From positions 36,698,557 through 36,762,556 of the forward strand of contig OY997594.1 of assembly GCA_963921825.1 (NCBI GenBank): a stretch of 64,000 bases of DNA, written 5' to 3'. This DNA is from Erodium maritimum (Eukaryota; Streptophyta; Magnoliopsida; Geraniales; Geraniaceae). The notes below the pieces were generated by a model, which was given only the letters and a program-made list of their open reading frames with translations, was not told the DNA's origin and searched no databases. Shown here in pieces: positions 12,101-21,565 of this stretch. The position numbers were made by a program, and so were the translations under genes. Positions within the stretch are counted from its first letter, which is position 1. Each line of letters opens with the position of its first letter.

Positions 12101-12690
12101 TCCGACTGATGAAAATTTATCTGATGAAACACATGAAAGTTATATAAAGGCCTGGGAACATTAAAACTCACTACAGTTTTTCTTTAACTTGTATTATATT
12201 GTTATTTATTTAAAACTTGTATCAATTCACCTTGGTAAAATTTCATTTTGTATCATTGTCTAAACTTGTGTTAAGATTTGGGTGAGATGTCGAAAATACC
12301 CATATTAAAACTGCTTCATGTCCACCACACAAGGGATTTTTAAGGGGAACTGGTACAAACAAAATTCAGAGGGGTAAATTAATACAAAATGAAAATTCAT
12401 TGACGAATTGATACAAGTTTGAGAAACCAATAGTGAAATGGCACAAGTTATTAAAGAGCAATATTGATCTGTAATTTCCATTATATAAAGATACAACAGA
12501 CAAACAATTGATGCTCCTCAGTGCAATATATGCTAATGATTAAACTGCTGCTATACATGTTGCAGGATCAATCACTCAAATGTTCAAAGTTGGAGAGACT
12601 GAATGTTCCGTAATCTTGCTATGGACCTATGGATTGGCATCAATTTCACTCACACTTTGGTCCACCTTTTTCATGTGGTTGGTCACTTGA
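6191..12690 (+). CDS. PILS: PIN-LIKES (PILS) auxin efflux carrier family protein, gene 1
   Basis: Ten coding exons, all with GT-AG introns: 6191-6325, 6391-6470, 6594-6718, 7628-7749, 8064-8288, 10703-10795, 11043-11143, 11327-11379, 11467-11652, 12566-12690. They join in frame to 1245 bases (414 aa) with no stop. Family signatures seen: [20 protein letters not shown]-type helix end, [60 protein letters not shown] and [13 protein letters not shown]- and C-terminal membrane bundles flank a hydrophilic loop (about residues 170-235), the usual PILS plan. PILS proteins sit in the ER membrane and limit nuclear auxin signalling by intracellular sequestration (established for the family). The start is the only ATG with the conserved MGLLNLF opening. 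Introns 3, 5 and 9 are swollen by mobile DNA. Exon ends agree in length with gene 2 for exons 1-4, 7 and 8. Confidence 0.92.
6773..6960 (+). mobile_element. tRNA-derived SINE in PILS gene 1 intron 3
   Basis: The head looks like a tRNA with an internal Pol III promoter: an A box tagcttagtgg at 6786-6796 and a B box gttcgaatcc at 6830-6839, spaced as in a tRNA. A non-tRNA body of about 120 bases follows, ending in an A/T-rich tail. The missing acceptor pairing and the long body rule out a working tRNA gene. Ends are approximate and no target duplication was established. Confidence 0.75.
6997..7420 (-). pseudogene. LINE reverse transcriptase relic in PILS gene 1 intron 3
   Basis: On the minus strand, 7360-7300 reads [13 protein letters not shown], the LINE RT block with the first catalytic Asp. 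7206-7150 reads [12 protein letters not shown], the following conserved block. The segment between is degenerate, and the FADD block is absent. It is a short dead fragment, antisense to the host gene. Confidence 0.75.
8439..8757. mobile_element. Palindromic MITE copy 1 (inside a copia LTR)
   Basis: The ends are long inverted repeats (gggataattgtccaaaact on the left; its inverted, slightly mutated form on the right) that extend inward past gtttcgtccacaaa. The element is flanked by an exact 8-bp duplication, ttagtaca, at 8431-8438 and 8758-8765. Inside, a roughly 33-bp unit containing gtgggcaaaacttcaatgca is tandemly repeated near 8597-8660. There is no coding capacity. The 8-bp (possibly 9 with one mismatch) duplication fits a hAT or Mutator derivative. 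Confidence 0.85.
8851..9330. other. Intron sequence between the two MITEs, no recognised feature
   Basis: About 480 bases of PILS gene 1 intron 5. One stretch is unusually CG-rich for an intron (cggtgatatcgcggcgaatc near 8883) and could be an old transposon scar. I see no coding match. Confidence 0.4.
9339..9580. mobile_element. Palindromic MITE copy 2
   Basis: The same family as the copy at 8439-8757: terminal gggataattgtccaaaac and inverted gttttggacaattatccc, with the same internal words (tctattcaatccgggaag; aactttgtgcatcaactcg). It is about 240 bp, shorter because the internal tandem unit is missing. Flanks (tagtaaata versus tactaaaaa) are only a degraded candidate duplication. Confidence 0.8.
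9640..10340 (+). pseudogene. copia RNase H relic
   Basis: Plus-strand fragments in shifting frames match the end of copia pol: RLVGKLNYL near 9690 (RT end), a [16 protein letters not shown] block near 9985-10020 (the catalytic SSTEAE region), [12 protein letters not shown] near 10098, and [15 protein letters not shown] near 10138. Stops and frameshifts are numerous. It belongs to the dead copia element in this intron. Confidence 0.8.
11757..12135 (+). pseudogene. ycf4: Plastid ycf4 fragment (nuclear plastid DNA) in PILS gene 1 intron 9
   Basis: Translation from 11773 gives a Ycf4-like series: [10 protein letters not shown], then [20 protein letters not shown] and [21 protein letters not shown] shift near 11950 moves the match to another frame: [20 protein letters not shown], then REGFYVRR and TDENL. 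Ycf4 is a plastid thylakoid protein needed for photosystem I assembly. The N-terminus and C-terminal quarter are missing, about eight codons are deleted between two TTT/CCC tracts near 11815, and there is a frameshift. The copy is therefore a dead nuclear insertion, antiquated by its divergence. Confidence 0.88.
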
Positions 12691-12948
12691 TACAGTAACA
12701 TGCCTGACGTCGGTTCGCTTGCACTGCCAAGTGTCGAATCCATCTTGTTACTCTGTATTTGCTTAGGCACTGCTGATTGCTATTTGTTATCTTAAATGCT
12801 AAACAAAGGAGAGTTGTGGAACTGCAGTAAATAGAGGGATCTCAATTCTCCAAAACTAGTATTGAGCTATTATAACTATCATTTGTTGTCAAAGTATAGT
12901 TTAGATCTACTTTGCACATCAAAGACTAGATATTGAAAACTAGTAAAT
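12691..12948 (+). other. 3' flank of PILS gene 1
   Basis: About 260 bases after the stop codon, A/T-rich, probably the 3' UTR. No canonical AATAAA signal is obvious. Confidence 0.4.
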
Positions 12949-13402
12949 GTGATTTATGTAGGTGGTTGGCCATGACCTCTTAATTGGAGGATTTTATGAG
13001 ATTAGTTACCCCCTAAAATTACCTTCTTATCCCTATTAGAGAGCCTATAAATACCAACCTACTAAGTCATCTTCTCAACACTTCACACATCAAAAACCAT
13101 AGATCGAAAACCATTTCTTTCTCTCCCAGTTACGTTTTTCATTCTTCCTTAGTGCTGGTGATTTCTCTACACGGAATTGAGTTCGATGATGTTAGTCGTT
13201 GTATCCTGGGAGACCGCTGCCCATACGGGGCAGTCAAGTGTCTTAAGGAGTCAGGAGTACCTGGACTCGACTAAATCCCAATTTCCTAATCCGTAATCAA
13301 TAAGCGAGCTAATCGGTAAAGGTTATTCTTTATTTCAATGTATTATTTTGTTTATTTAAATTTGATTATAGTCAATATACTAACCTATATTTTCCTACAT
13401 TG
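12949..13402 (+). mobile_element. Possible solo LTR
   Basis: The stretch has LTR-like order: a TG start, a TATA box (tataaata, 13046-13053), a leader-like region about 30 bases downstream, a small hairpin (ctgcccatacggggcag near 13216), and an end near cctaca. No 5-bp target duplication was found at these ends, so limits and identity are tentative. A promoter-bearing fragment of another kind is possible. Confidence 0.35.
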
Positions 13403-13639
13403 AATCCGTTTCCTACATTGAATCTGTGTGTTATAGGTTGATGAACGTAATTTTGAAATTTTATAAACTTTATGATTTTATGATTTAGAGGTAGAATTTT
13501 GAAATTTTAATTAGTAATGGGAGGTATTTTGGATGGAAACTAAATCAATATTATCAGGTTGGCAGTGAAACAAAATTTTAGTTATGTGTAATTACTTGTC
13601 TAATGCGTCTACATTAGTAACTAATGATAAAATTAACTA

Positions 13640-15896
13640 TTATATTGTTTATTGACGCTTTAGAATCCGAAATAATCCACTGTCACACTATTAACAGATG
13701 ATTCAATAATAAACAGTTTGTAGATTTCCAAAAATTTTTTGTTAAAATTTTCTCTCAATTTGAGAGCTCTTCCTAGCCCTAACCGGGCGACGACGTGGTG
13801 CTTCCCTTCTCTCCTCCCGCTGTTGCTCTGTTCTCTGCTCTAGTCGTGCCTCTGGTACTCGCTGTTGCCCATTCCAGTGTTGCGCTCCTCCCTCCGCCTT
13901 GTGATCCACAATCCGTTGGTGGGGGCGGGGTCAAAACTCGGCGTCGGCGTAAACTGAAGCCTACCCCCGTGCCTGTGGTGGCGACCCCGTCCCTTCCGCC
14001 GGTACCACCTAGCTCCCCCTCTCGGGCTACGAAGGAGGATGAACCCTCTTTATCGGTGGGCTTGACCTCCCTGATCATGGCTGCCATACCGAAACGGGGG
14101 AGGCCTCTGCGTCGTCCACCTGTGCCTTCTCCCATCAGTAAGGGCCTCCTCACACTGTCGCCTCCATATCCTTGTGGTCTGCTGGGCGTGATAGGTCGTA
14201 TCCTCCTGGCTACCATGAGCCCTAAGGGGCTGGTGTGCCTTGAGAACCATGTTAGGGTTTCCACACACCCGAGCAAGCTGTCTGCAGATTCTGATAGGGT
14301 TTCCCTAAACCCTAATACGCTTGTCGCCTCCTGCAAGCAATCCACTTGGTTGCCATGACCGAGCTCTGGCACCAAGGTCCGATGGCGGAACCCTCGATCC
14401 TGTTAGGGTTTCCATCAACCCTAAGACGCTGGTGCCTCATGCGGGGAAAAACTATGTGCGCCATGACCTTGCTCTGGCTCCACTTTCTGACGGCGGAGAG
14501 GCCAGGGTCCCGACGTCACTTTCTAGTATCTCTATCCGGCCGGGTGCTTAGGGCTCTACAATTCCTGTCTCTGCGAGGGAATCGGTTCCTAAAATTCTTT
14601 GGGACCAGGTGCGCATTGCTACAGATGAGGGCTTGGGTGGTGCTAACACGCTTCCTCCGTTTCAGAGGGACCCGACGAAAGGAAAAGCTCTCTTGGAGGA
14701 TCTGCTACAGACAATAGTGATAGCTTTCGGCCTAGGGCGCTTCCTTCCAGCTCCGGCCAAGGTGCCAACCATTCCCGCGGCCCTAACTACTTAACCAGGT
14801 ATGGCGTGGGATAGGGCGCGGCTCCCTACTCCGGCTGAGCTTCACCCAGGCTTGACTAATAGGGGGCCGGCCTCCAATCTTCTCTGGAGGGCCTACAGGA
14901 TGGACTATCATCTTGTTCCTCGGAGGAAGATGAAGAAGCTGAAGTCTTGGTTCCGGCGTCCCGGGCGACAACATCGGTGGCTTTAGCTAGGCAACATTGG
15001 GGTTTACTGGGGCGTATCTGGACTCTGAAGCCCCCACGAAAGCAGGGCCAGGTGATCAAGAAATTAGGACCGGGCCTGTTCGGTTTCTACATCGGGATGG
15101 CGGAATCGCGATCATGGGTTCGGAAAAATGAACCTTGGTGTTTTGATGGCAAGGTTCTGCTGTTGGGAGACCTGGACCCGTGTGCTAGGGAGTTGCCCCT
15201 GCTGGACCGGGTACAGCTGTGGGTGCATGCTGAAGGGCCACCGCCACTGGTTCGGACGAGGGAGACATGGTTTTCCATTGGAAATGCGTTGGGGTTGTGT
15301 GTGCATGTCCCATGCGACCAATGGGAGATGTGCTTGGCTGCAACTATCAAAATCTGCTTCTGGCACATCCTGGAGAGACCGTTTCGAAAAAGGATTGGTC
15401 TTAAGGTTCTCGGACCCGATCAATGTTGAACTTACGTACACAAAACTGCCTACCTTCTGCTATAACTGTGGTCGGCTAGGCCATATCCCGACGGACTGTC
15501 CGTGGGCTGTTAGGGGACCCTCGAGGTCTGGGGTCCCTAGGGAAGAACAGTTCAGGGAGGGGAAGCAACCCCGCTAGGAGGGATGAGTGGCGTGTTATGC
15601 ATCAGGGACTGGCTCTGGGAGGGGTCCTTGTATGATATGCTGCGTCCCCACTTAACCTCTACCTTCGAGGTCCCTCAAGATCTCTGGTCTCCCGTCCCCG
15701 CCCCCCCCCCCCCCCCTCCGCTTTCTGACTGGCCTATAATGCATCAAAATACCGATTTCATCGGTTATGCTCCGATAAGGATTAGAGAACCTTTGTTCAT
15801 CTGTTCTAGTCCTTCACCCGTGGGCGAGGAATTCATTCCTCGGGCCACACCTATGTAATCTTTTAATATCGATGAAATTACACCATCGTTCAGAAA
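13640..15896 (+). mobile_element. ORF2-less LINE-type retroposon 1 with 17-bp target duplication
   Basis: The insertion is bounded by a perfect 17-bp direct repeat, aatgataaaattaacta, at 13623-13639 and 15897-15913. It ends in a short A tail after a typical LINE 3' end (acaccatcgttcag). It holds a LINE ORF1 (DUF4283-like domain plus zinc knuckle) but no endonuclease or RT. It lies between the two PILS genes. Confidence 0.85.
13795..15577 (+). pseudogene. LINE ORF1 (nucleic-acid-binding) pseudogene
   Basis: The 5' part (13795-14358) is open and Pro/Ser-rich. 14947-15429 encodes a DUF4283-like domain (GLFGFYIGM, WCFDGKVLLLGDLDP, VQLWVHAEGPPP, FWHILERPFRKRIGLKV). A frame change near 15400 is needed to continue into TKLPTFCYNCGRLGHIPTDC, a CX2CX4HX4C zinc knuckle at about 15450-15500. 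This is the standard ORF1 plan of plant L1-type LINEs, where the protein binds element RNA. Frameshifts at about 14360-14940 and 15400 make it non-functional. A roughly 108-bp imperfect tandem repeat starting with tagggtttcc lies at 14290-14510. Confidence 0.8.
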
Positions 15897-15913
15897 AATG
15901 ATAAAATTAACTA

Positions 15914-15952
15914 ATGATAAATTTACAACGGGCATATCACTCATACTAATTA
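15914..15952. other. Short host sequence between two retroposons
   Basis: About 40 A/T-rich bases separate the right target duplication of retroposon 1 from the left duplication of retroposon 2. Confidence 0.5.
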
Positions 15953-15964
15953 TATACTAAAACT

Positions 15965-17280
15965 ATGAAAACTTCTACAAAAACATAGTGAGACTAACAC
16001 TCTCTACATAAACCTAATAGGACTCTCTGCTTTCCCCTACCTTTATTGTCAACCACCACCACCATCGGTGACCGCCCGAGTTCCGGCAGCGAGGGTTGGG
16101 GGTTAACTTTCCCGATCGCCGTCTTCTCTTCCCCTCTCTCCTCATCCTCTGTGTATTCCCTCAAATTACGTTCTGATGAAATCCTCAAGTTACCTCACCG
16201 TAACTCAGCTCCCCGGCCATGCTTTAGCCTTCCGTCGGCCCGTACCTGCCCCGTGGAACTCCCTTAGCGCCGGAATCGACACCCCTCGCCAAGGAAAACT
16301 TTCCCCTGACCGTGGAGGATAGATCTCCTCGATTTTTACTCATTAAAGCTCCTCTGGTCGAGCTTCTCCAGGGAGGGGCAAACTTCGTCCGGTACAGGTA
16401 TTGCCATAGCAGATTTGGCCGGACTCGACTCCTTTTCCCTTTCCCCATAAGGATGGCTGGTGCAGCGATCCCTTCTCCATGGTCTTGAGAGTTTCACTCA
16501 ATGTCTTTTGTGGCTGCCTCTACGTTGAACGGTGTCGTGATGGTCTTCACGTAGGCCGTTGTCGTGGTTGTCTTCACGTAGGACTTTGTCGTGGTCGGCT
16601 CTATGTGAACCAGGTCATCTCCTTTTCTGTTTCAGGATCTATAAAGCATGTTTTCCTTGGCAATTCTCTATCTGGTTACCATCTCCGACAGTTAGAACTT
16701 TCTAACTTAGACTATCTTGTGCGCCCTACCCCGATTGTGTTCAAAATGCTCTTGGATTGCCCATCTGTTCTCACCATGGCGTTATGGTCTTCATGTATGT
16801 CCTCCTATATCTATCAGCATCGCTAGGTTCAGGGGATCCGTGCTCATCGATGTACGCCTTATGGTGTCGACGAGGAACCTGCCCCGACCCTTGTGGACCA
16901 GGGCCCAATGGGGGTTGGAAACCCATTGAGACAAGAAACAGACGAATCTTCTCGACCTCTCCATCTGATCATGGTCCTGTCTGGTAGGGTCTTGTTACTT
17001 GAGTTTGTCATGGTCACCGTCTCGCAAGATTAGACAACCACGTCCCGGACAGGTATTTAGCTTCTTAGTCTCGCGTATTGTGCTTATCTCCACATGCCGA
17101 ATCTCTTCTATTATGTTGTTATAGTCAGTTATTTTTAGCCTTGTGTACCGGATCACATGTTTTTACGATCGGGAGATACAACCAATATCTTGACTTGTTT
17201 CGAGATTTATCCCTTTATCTTATGGTCGTAATGTTTCGAAATAATTGAATGAAAACGTAACTTTTCCTCAAAAAAAATCA
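15965..17280 (+). mobile_element. ORF2-less LINE-type retroposon 2
   Basis: It is flanked by tatactaaaact (15953-15964) and tatactgaaact (17281-17292), a 12-bp duplication with one mismatch, and ends in a poly(A) tail at about 17269-17278. The 5' part is CG-rich with pyrimidine tracts. Near 16510-16610 three imperfect units of about 30-40 bp (gtcttcacgtagg) occur. The ORFs are short and I recognise no domain. It resembles retroposon 1 in composition and layout. Confidence 0.7.
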
Positions 17281-17442
17281 TATACTGAAACTTGTTCGTC
17301 TACAATTTTGATCTGTTTTCAAGATTTGTGAATTAGTACCCAGGTCATTGAGGAGAGCTCCGGACTTCCTCAAATGAAGAGTAAATACCAATGCGATATC
17401 TGCTTGCAGAAAACCAGTGTTGTTGCAGAAAGCAGGGACGAC

Positions 17443-19537
17443 TCATGAGACGAGCCACATGAAAAATGTGGACCAGAGAGTGAGCGAAACCGAAGAGCAT
17501 GCATAAGTCCATAGCATTATCACCGAGCATTCACTCTCCCCAACCCCGAATAGTTGTGTCATCGTACCAATGCCCATTGCAGGAGGAAGTGCATATTGCA
17601 GCAGAAGAAGGAAGTGATAAAGCGGATCAGCCTGCACCCATCCCAAATGGACAGCGCCTTTCACAATAAGCACTCCCAACGTTGGCAATGCAACATACCT
17701 GGCCACTACGATCCCTAACACATATCTCATTTGTGTTACTGACCCTTTAATACCTGAACCACATATTTTGTACCATATAATTAATTAGTCGACAACTACA
17801 AAATTTACAGCGTAATTTAAATCAGCATATGGGCATTGACCTTTTACGAGGTTAGCTCCTAGTATCAAACTGATGGTCGGAATGACTGCATCCCTGAAGA
17901 CCAGACAGAATATGAAACTAAGTCTACCAAATAAATCACTGTTAAATGGTTAGGTAGTCATGCAAACCCGAGCAAGAGTGCAGAGTCTTCAACGACGCGA
18001 AGAGGAGCACCATTGCCGACAAATGCCTTGCGAAACGGAGGAACTAGGCCTATTGTGAACCCAACCATCTACTCATGTAGAAACCAGTCAGTCTACAAAA
18101 CAAAACAAGTGTTAATTTGTATGTATTCATAAGTTAGAGTTACACTACCGCTGCAACAGTTGAAGGTGCTAGCACATGCTTTAGGTTCATCTGTACTCCA
18201 AGTTGCTTAATCTTCCCCAACACTGACACCTAACAAAACACACTATCTGAGAAAAATAACCATAGCCGAATCCATCCAGTTTCTTTCTTGAAAAGTTAAA
18301 GAGTTACAACAACCTCTGTTTTATCCACAGCCTCAATGTGCTGAAGCTCAAAATGACCCGGTAATTCCAGTGTAGTTTCCTCGAGAGGATTCATAGTTGT
18401 GGAACGATCTAATTCGGGTTCTTGAGAGCTCTTACTTGACAAAATACGCAGTATGTTGTACACGTACGCCCACATGTAGATGGCTCCTAGCTGAAGAACG
18501 GAATTAACCACAAAATGACCCATAAAATTTCAGAGCAATAACTATCTTTTGGTCAAAGATCATTTGCATGTCTTATGAATTGATCACAGATTATTTACAT
18601 TCTTTAAGAATTAAACAATAAGACAAAAGTATCGAAAATTAGGCATAAATTTTTTCCAATAAGTTGCCGTAACTTGGGATAGTTTTCTACACGAGACCAA
18701 CAGATAAGAGTAACTTTTGACAATTATCGCTATAAAAAAGTAGTCCATGAAATAAAGAATGTACCGCCAGGGAGAGGGTAGCATATGCCAATCCCCGCGA
18801 ATGGCAAGCCTCCACGGCTCCAAATGGACTGCCTTTCTCCTTACACACTGCCGGAATTATGATGAGAGGCATCACACCCAAATTTCCTGTGCCAAAACAA
18901 ATCTAAACACTTTTCAGAACAAATCACTTGATGCCTAGAACTTGAGATGAGAAGAAGAGAAAGAATTTGTGATTTATGTAGAATTCAGAAAACTGCCTGC
19001 AGCACAGCAACCGAGCACGATCCCTCTTAGGTTATGAGGGGCTTTGGTAGCTTTTACAACGATCCAGCCAAGCAGCGAGCCAAGGACGAATGTGAAGAGA
19101 ATATTCAGTGGCATGAACCAACTGTATCGTTAACTAAAACTTGTCAACAAACTGTTGGCAATTGCAAGACTAAAAGATTCTATAAGAGAAGCAGTGGCAT
19201 GTCTTAAATAAACACTCACAGCATAACTAGGCTTTTCCATGTTATGGTTTTAGCGAGATTGCTAAGCACGATCGCTGGATTGAAGACGAAAAACACAACC
19301 TGTACAACAAACATAGCAAGTGTTGAGTCTGGTTTTACACTACACAAAAGTGTTACATAAAGTTAGACGCTCATCTGTATAAACTAGTCCTTAATTAGTT
19401 ACCTGGTTCATGTGCTTTCGTGCATCGTTGTGGAGTATACCTACACGATCTATGGCAAGAAACGAACCAACTGCACTAAGCAGGAGGATCTTGAAAACTG
19501 CTGTCAATGAAGCTCTAAAAAGATCGAGAAGCGCCAT
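17443..19537 (-). CDS. PILS: PIN-LIKES (PILS) auxin efflux carrier family protein, gene 2
   Basis: Nine coding exons on the minus strand: 19537-19403, 19299-19220, 19121-18997, 18886-18765, 18490-18314, 18229-18149, 18068-17968, 17893-17841, 17753-17443. They join in frame to 1185 bases (394 aa). Family motifs seen: [80 protein letters not shown] and GESECSVIMLWTY. Role and ER location are as expected for PILS carriers (family knowledge). Intron 3 starts with GC (cag/gcagtt) rather than GT. The intron that splits the last two exons of gene 1 is absent: GIG/TMTQLF is contiguous, and the last exon (311 bases) equals gene 1 exons 9 plus 10 (186+125). Convergent with gene 1, whose stop is 4.75 kb away. 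Confidence 0.92.
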
Positions 19538-20140
19538 AGAACTTAGTGTGACAAATCAAGTCCCTCAGCAGCAAAGAACATATATGTGCATGTCTAGCAA
19601 GATTCATGCCCCAGTTTTATTTATTTATCATAAAAGGTTGCTACAACACTAGACATTGCAGAATAATGAACCAGAAAGGTCAAAGGTCTGATCAGGATTA
19701 CACTAAAACATACATATACTAAGTAGAATTCAAATATATAGTGGACGTTTATACACAGTTGCACTCAAGCAACCTTTGTATACAATATCATGCATGTTGT
19801 GCTCTACAAACAATCATAAATCCACCACTCTTAGTTTTATTGTCTTTAGCGTTACACAATTGGTGCGAATTATTGATGAGGAGCAAATATTCCATATTTT
19901 TTTAATGAAGAAAACCGGCACAAGACCACGAATAAGAAATCCAAATGTTAGCTTATATTGTATAAGGCCCAACTTCACTCCATCTTTGGGTTTATAATAA
20001 ATCCAAATGTTAGCTCGTATTGTGAAAGGCCCAAGCTCACTCAATCTTAGGGATTAGTCGAGTAACAAATAATAATGTTAGCTTATAATCCTTATATTGT
20101 CTGAGGCTTTGGTTCACTCGCTCATATGGTTTAGTCAAAC
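19538..20140 (-). promoter_or_regulatory. Upstream region of PILS gene 2, with a tandem duplication
   Basis: About 600 bases before the start codon at 19537, expected to hold the 5' UTR and proximal promoter. An imperfect tandem repeat of about 60 bp lies at 19937-20060; both units contain aaatccaaatgttagct followed by attgt and aaggccca. A third partial unit begins near 20073. Retroposon 3 sits at the next occurrence of the same word. Confidence 0.5.
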
Positions 20141-20156
20141 AAGAAATCCAAATGTG

Positions 20157-21207
20157 AAAAACCCTAGGCAGCGTAGCTCTCCCTATGCAGCCTCCTCCCC
20201 CCTCCCCCATTTCTCCATTAAAACTCCTTGCTTCCAAGCTCTCCGATATTCTTGATTGACTCAACCATTACCATTAATTGTGATTCAACACTACCCTAGC
20301 TAGGGTTTTCTCAACAGCCTTCTCCTTCACCCATTTTTTCAACAATACCCATCGTCTCTCACCAGTTGCTTCTCCTCCCTGCTCGATATGCTCCTCGAAT
20401 CGCGAACCTCCTCCGACCTCCTCGATGGGTTCCGTCCACCCCCACCAACCCGTCACGGTGACACCATTCTCATCGGGCCTTCTCTTCGACATCGGTTTAT
20501 CTATGATGACCGCCGCCAGATCCACTTCTTTGTCGGCAGGACACCAAAATCTCGAACTCCGCGTGGATTCGCCGTCGAAGGACAAACCGGGCTCGACCGG
20601 CGCAAGTGCACTCGTCCCATACGAACCCCAACCACCGGAGCACGCCATGGCACCGGAGTGGATGACCCCTCGCCGACCACATTCAGAGATCGGCCATAAC
20701 CACATCGACTATCCCGAGCCGCTGCAGACCCGTGGCGCCTTACCAAGGGACCTTGAGCTGGACAAGATCGTGGAGGACCAGAAGCATCACTCGGAGGTAG
20801 GGCAACCTCCTATGCAGGAATGAGAAGACTCGACGGGGGTGGGTCTGGCCGTTGTTGGCCTATACCCACAGACCCGGGACAGCCAGTGCTGGGAGGTCTC
20901 GAGAAACCCGCATTCACATCTCAACATTTCTGGTCGTTTTTATTTAATTCTGCTTTTTGTTGGAACAATTTATCTTCTGCTTTGGTTAGGATTTTTCATT
21001 TCATGTCTCGTTGTTCTGAGACGTTGGTAAGGGGATGTCCTCAGTTGTTTCCTACGATATCAACTAGGCTATTTTTATGGGTCCATGAGCGCTAGGCTTG
21101 CTACGGTCGGCCCGGACATATATCTGGAACCTTGGGCGGTTACGCCCTACCTTGTTTGGTTACCTTTTGGCATTAATGCACTTCTCCGGTTACCCGTTTA
21201 AAAAAAA
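20157..21207 (+). mobile_element. ORF2-less retroposon 3 upstream of PILS gene 2
   Basis: Bounded by an exact 16-bp direct repeat, aagaaatccaaatgtg, at 20141-20156 and 21208-21223, with a run of A before the right copy. The 5' end is CG-rich with an aaccctagg start; 20425-20823 is open (132 codons) without a domain I recognise. No endonuclease or RT is present. It is about 620 bases upstream of the PILS gene 2 start codon, in opposite orientation to that gene. Confidence 0.8.
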
Positions 21208-21223
21208 AAGAAATCCAAATGTG

Positions 21224-21565
21224 AGCTTCTACCTAGAAGTAGCCTAATATTTTGCGGGGAAAACAAAATGAGGCTTTCAACTTTCTCTCTACATGGCTAC
21301 AGTAAGTATGAAGAAATTTGAAGAACAACAAAAAAGCATCAAGCTCATCAACAGTTCAACAGGAAGGAACCTGAAGAACATCTGCAAAACATCAAGGCAT
21401 TTTCAAGAGCCTACTAGAAGGACTCTAAAACTAGCTTAAAGGAAGGACATCCGAGCTACTTCAAATTTTGGTTATTGAAAACTGAGATTGAAGTGTGTTT
21501 GGTTGGTAGAAGAATGGTGCTCACAGTTGAAGAGCTCATTGGAGAACAAGCAAATGATCTTCACG
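21224..21565 (+). other. Unrecognised sequence left of the solo LTR
   Basis: The last 150 bases (about 21420-21565) are open in a frame reading KTEIEVCLVGRRMVLTVEEL. They appear to continue across the solo LTR insertion into the sequence at 24372. I do not recognise the protein. Confidence 0.4.

Noticed and set aside
13795..14375. Overlapping 187- and 198-codon ORFs on opposite strands
   Set aside because: Only the plus frame is continuous with the LINE ORF1 domains; the minus ORF is a compositional shadow.
14251..14420. Telomere-like aaaccctaa words
   Set aside because: Only isolated words within the LINE repeat, no tandem run.
20274..20705. 143-codon minus-strand ORF
   Set aside because: Lies inside retroposon 3 and is antisense to its presumed direction; no domain seen.
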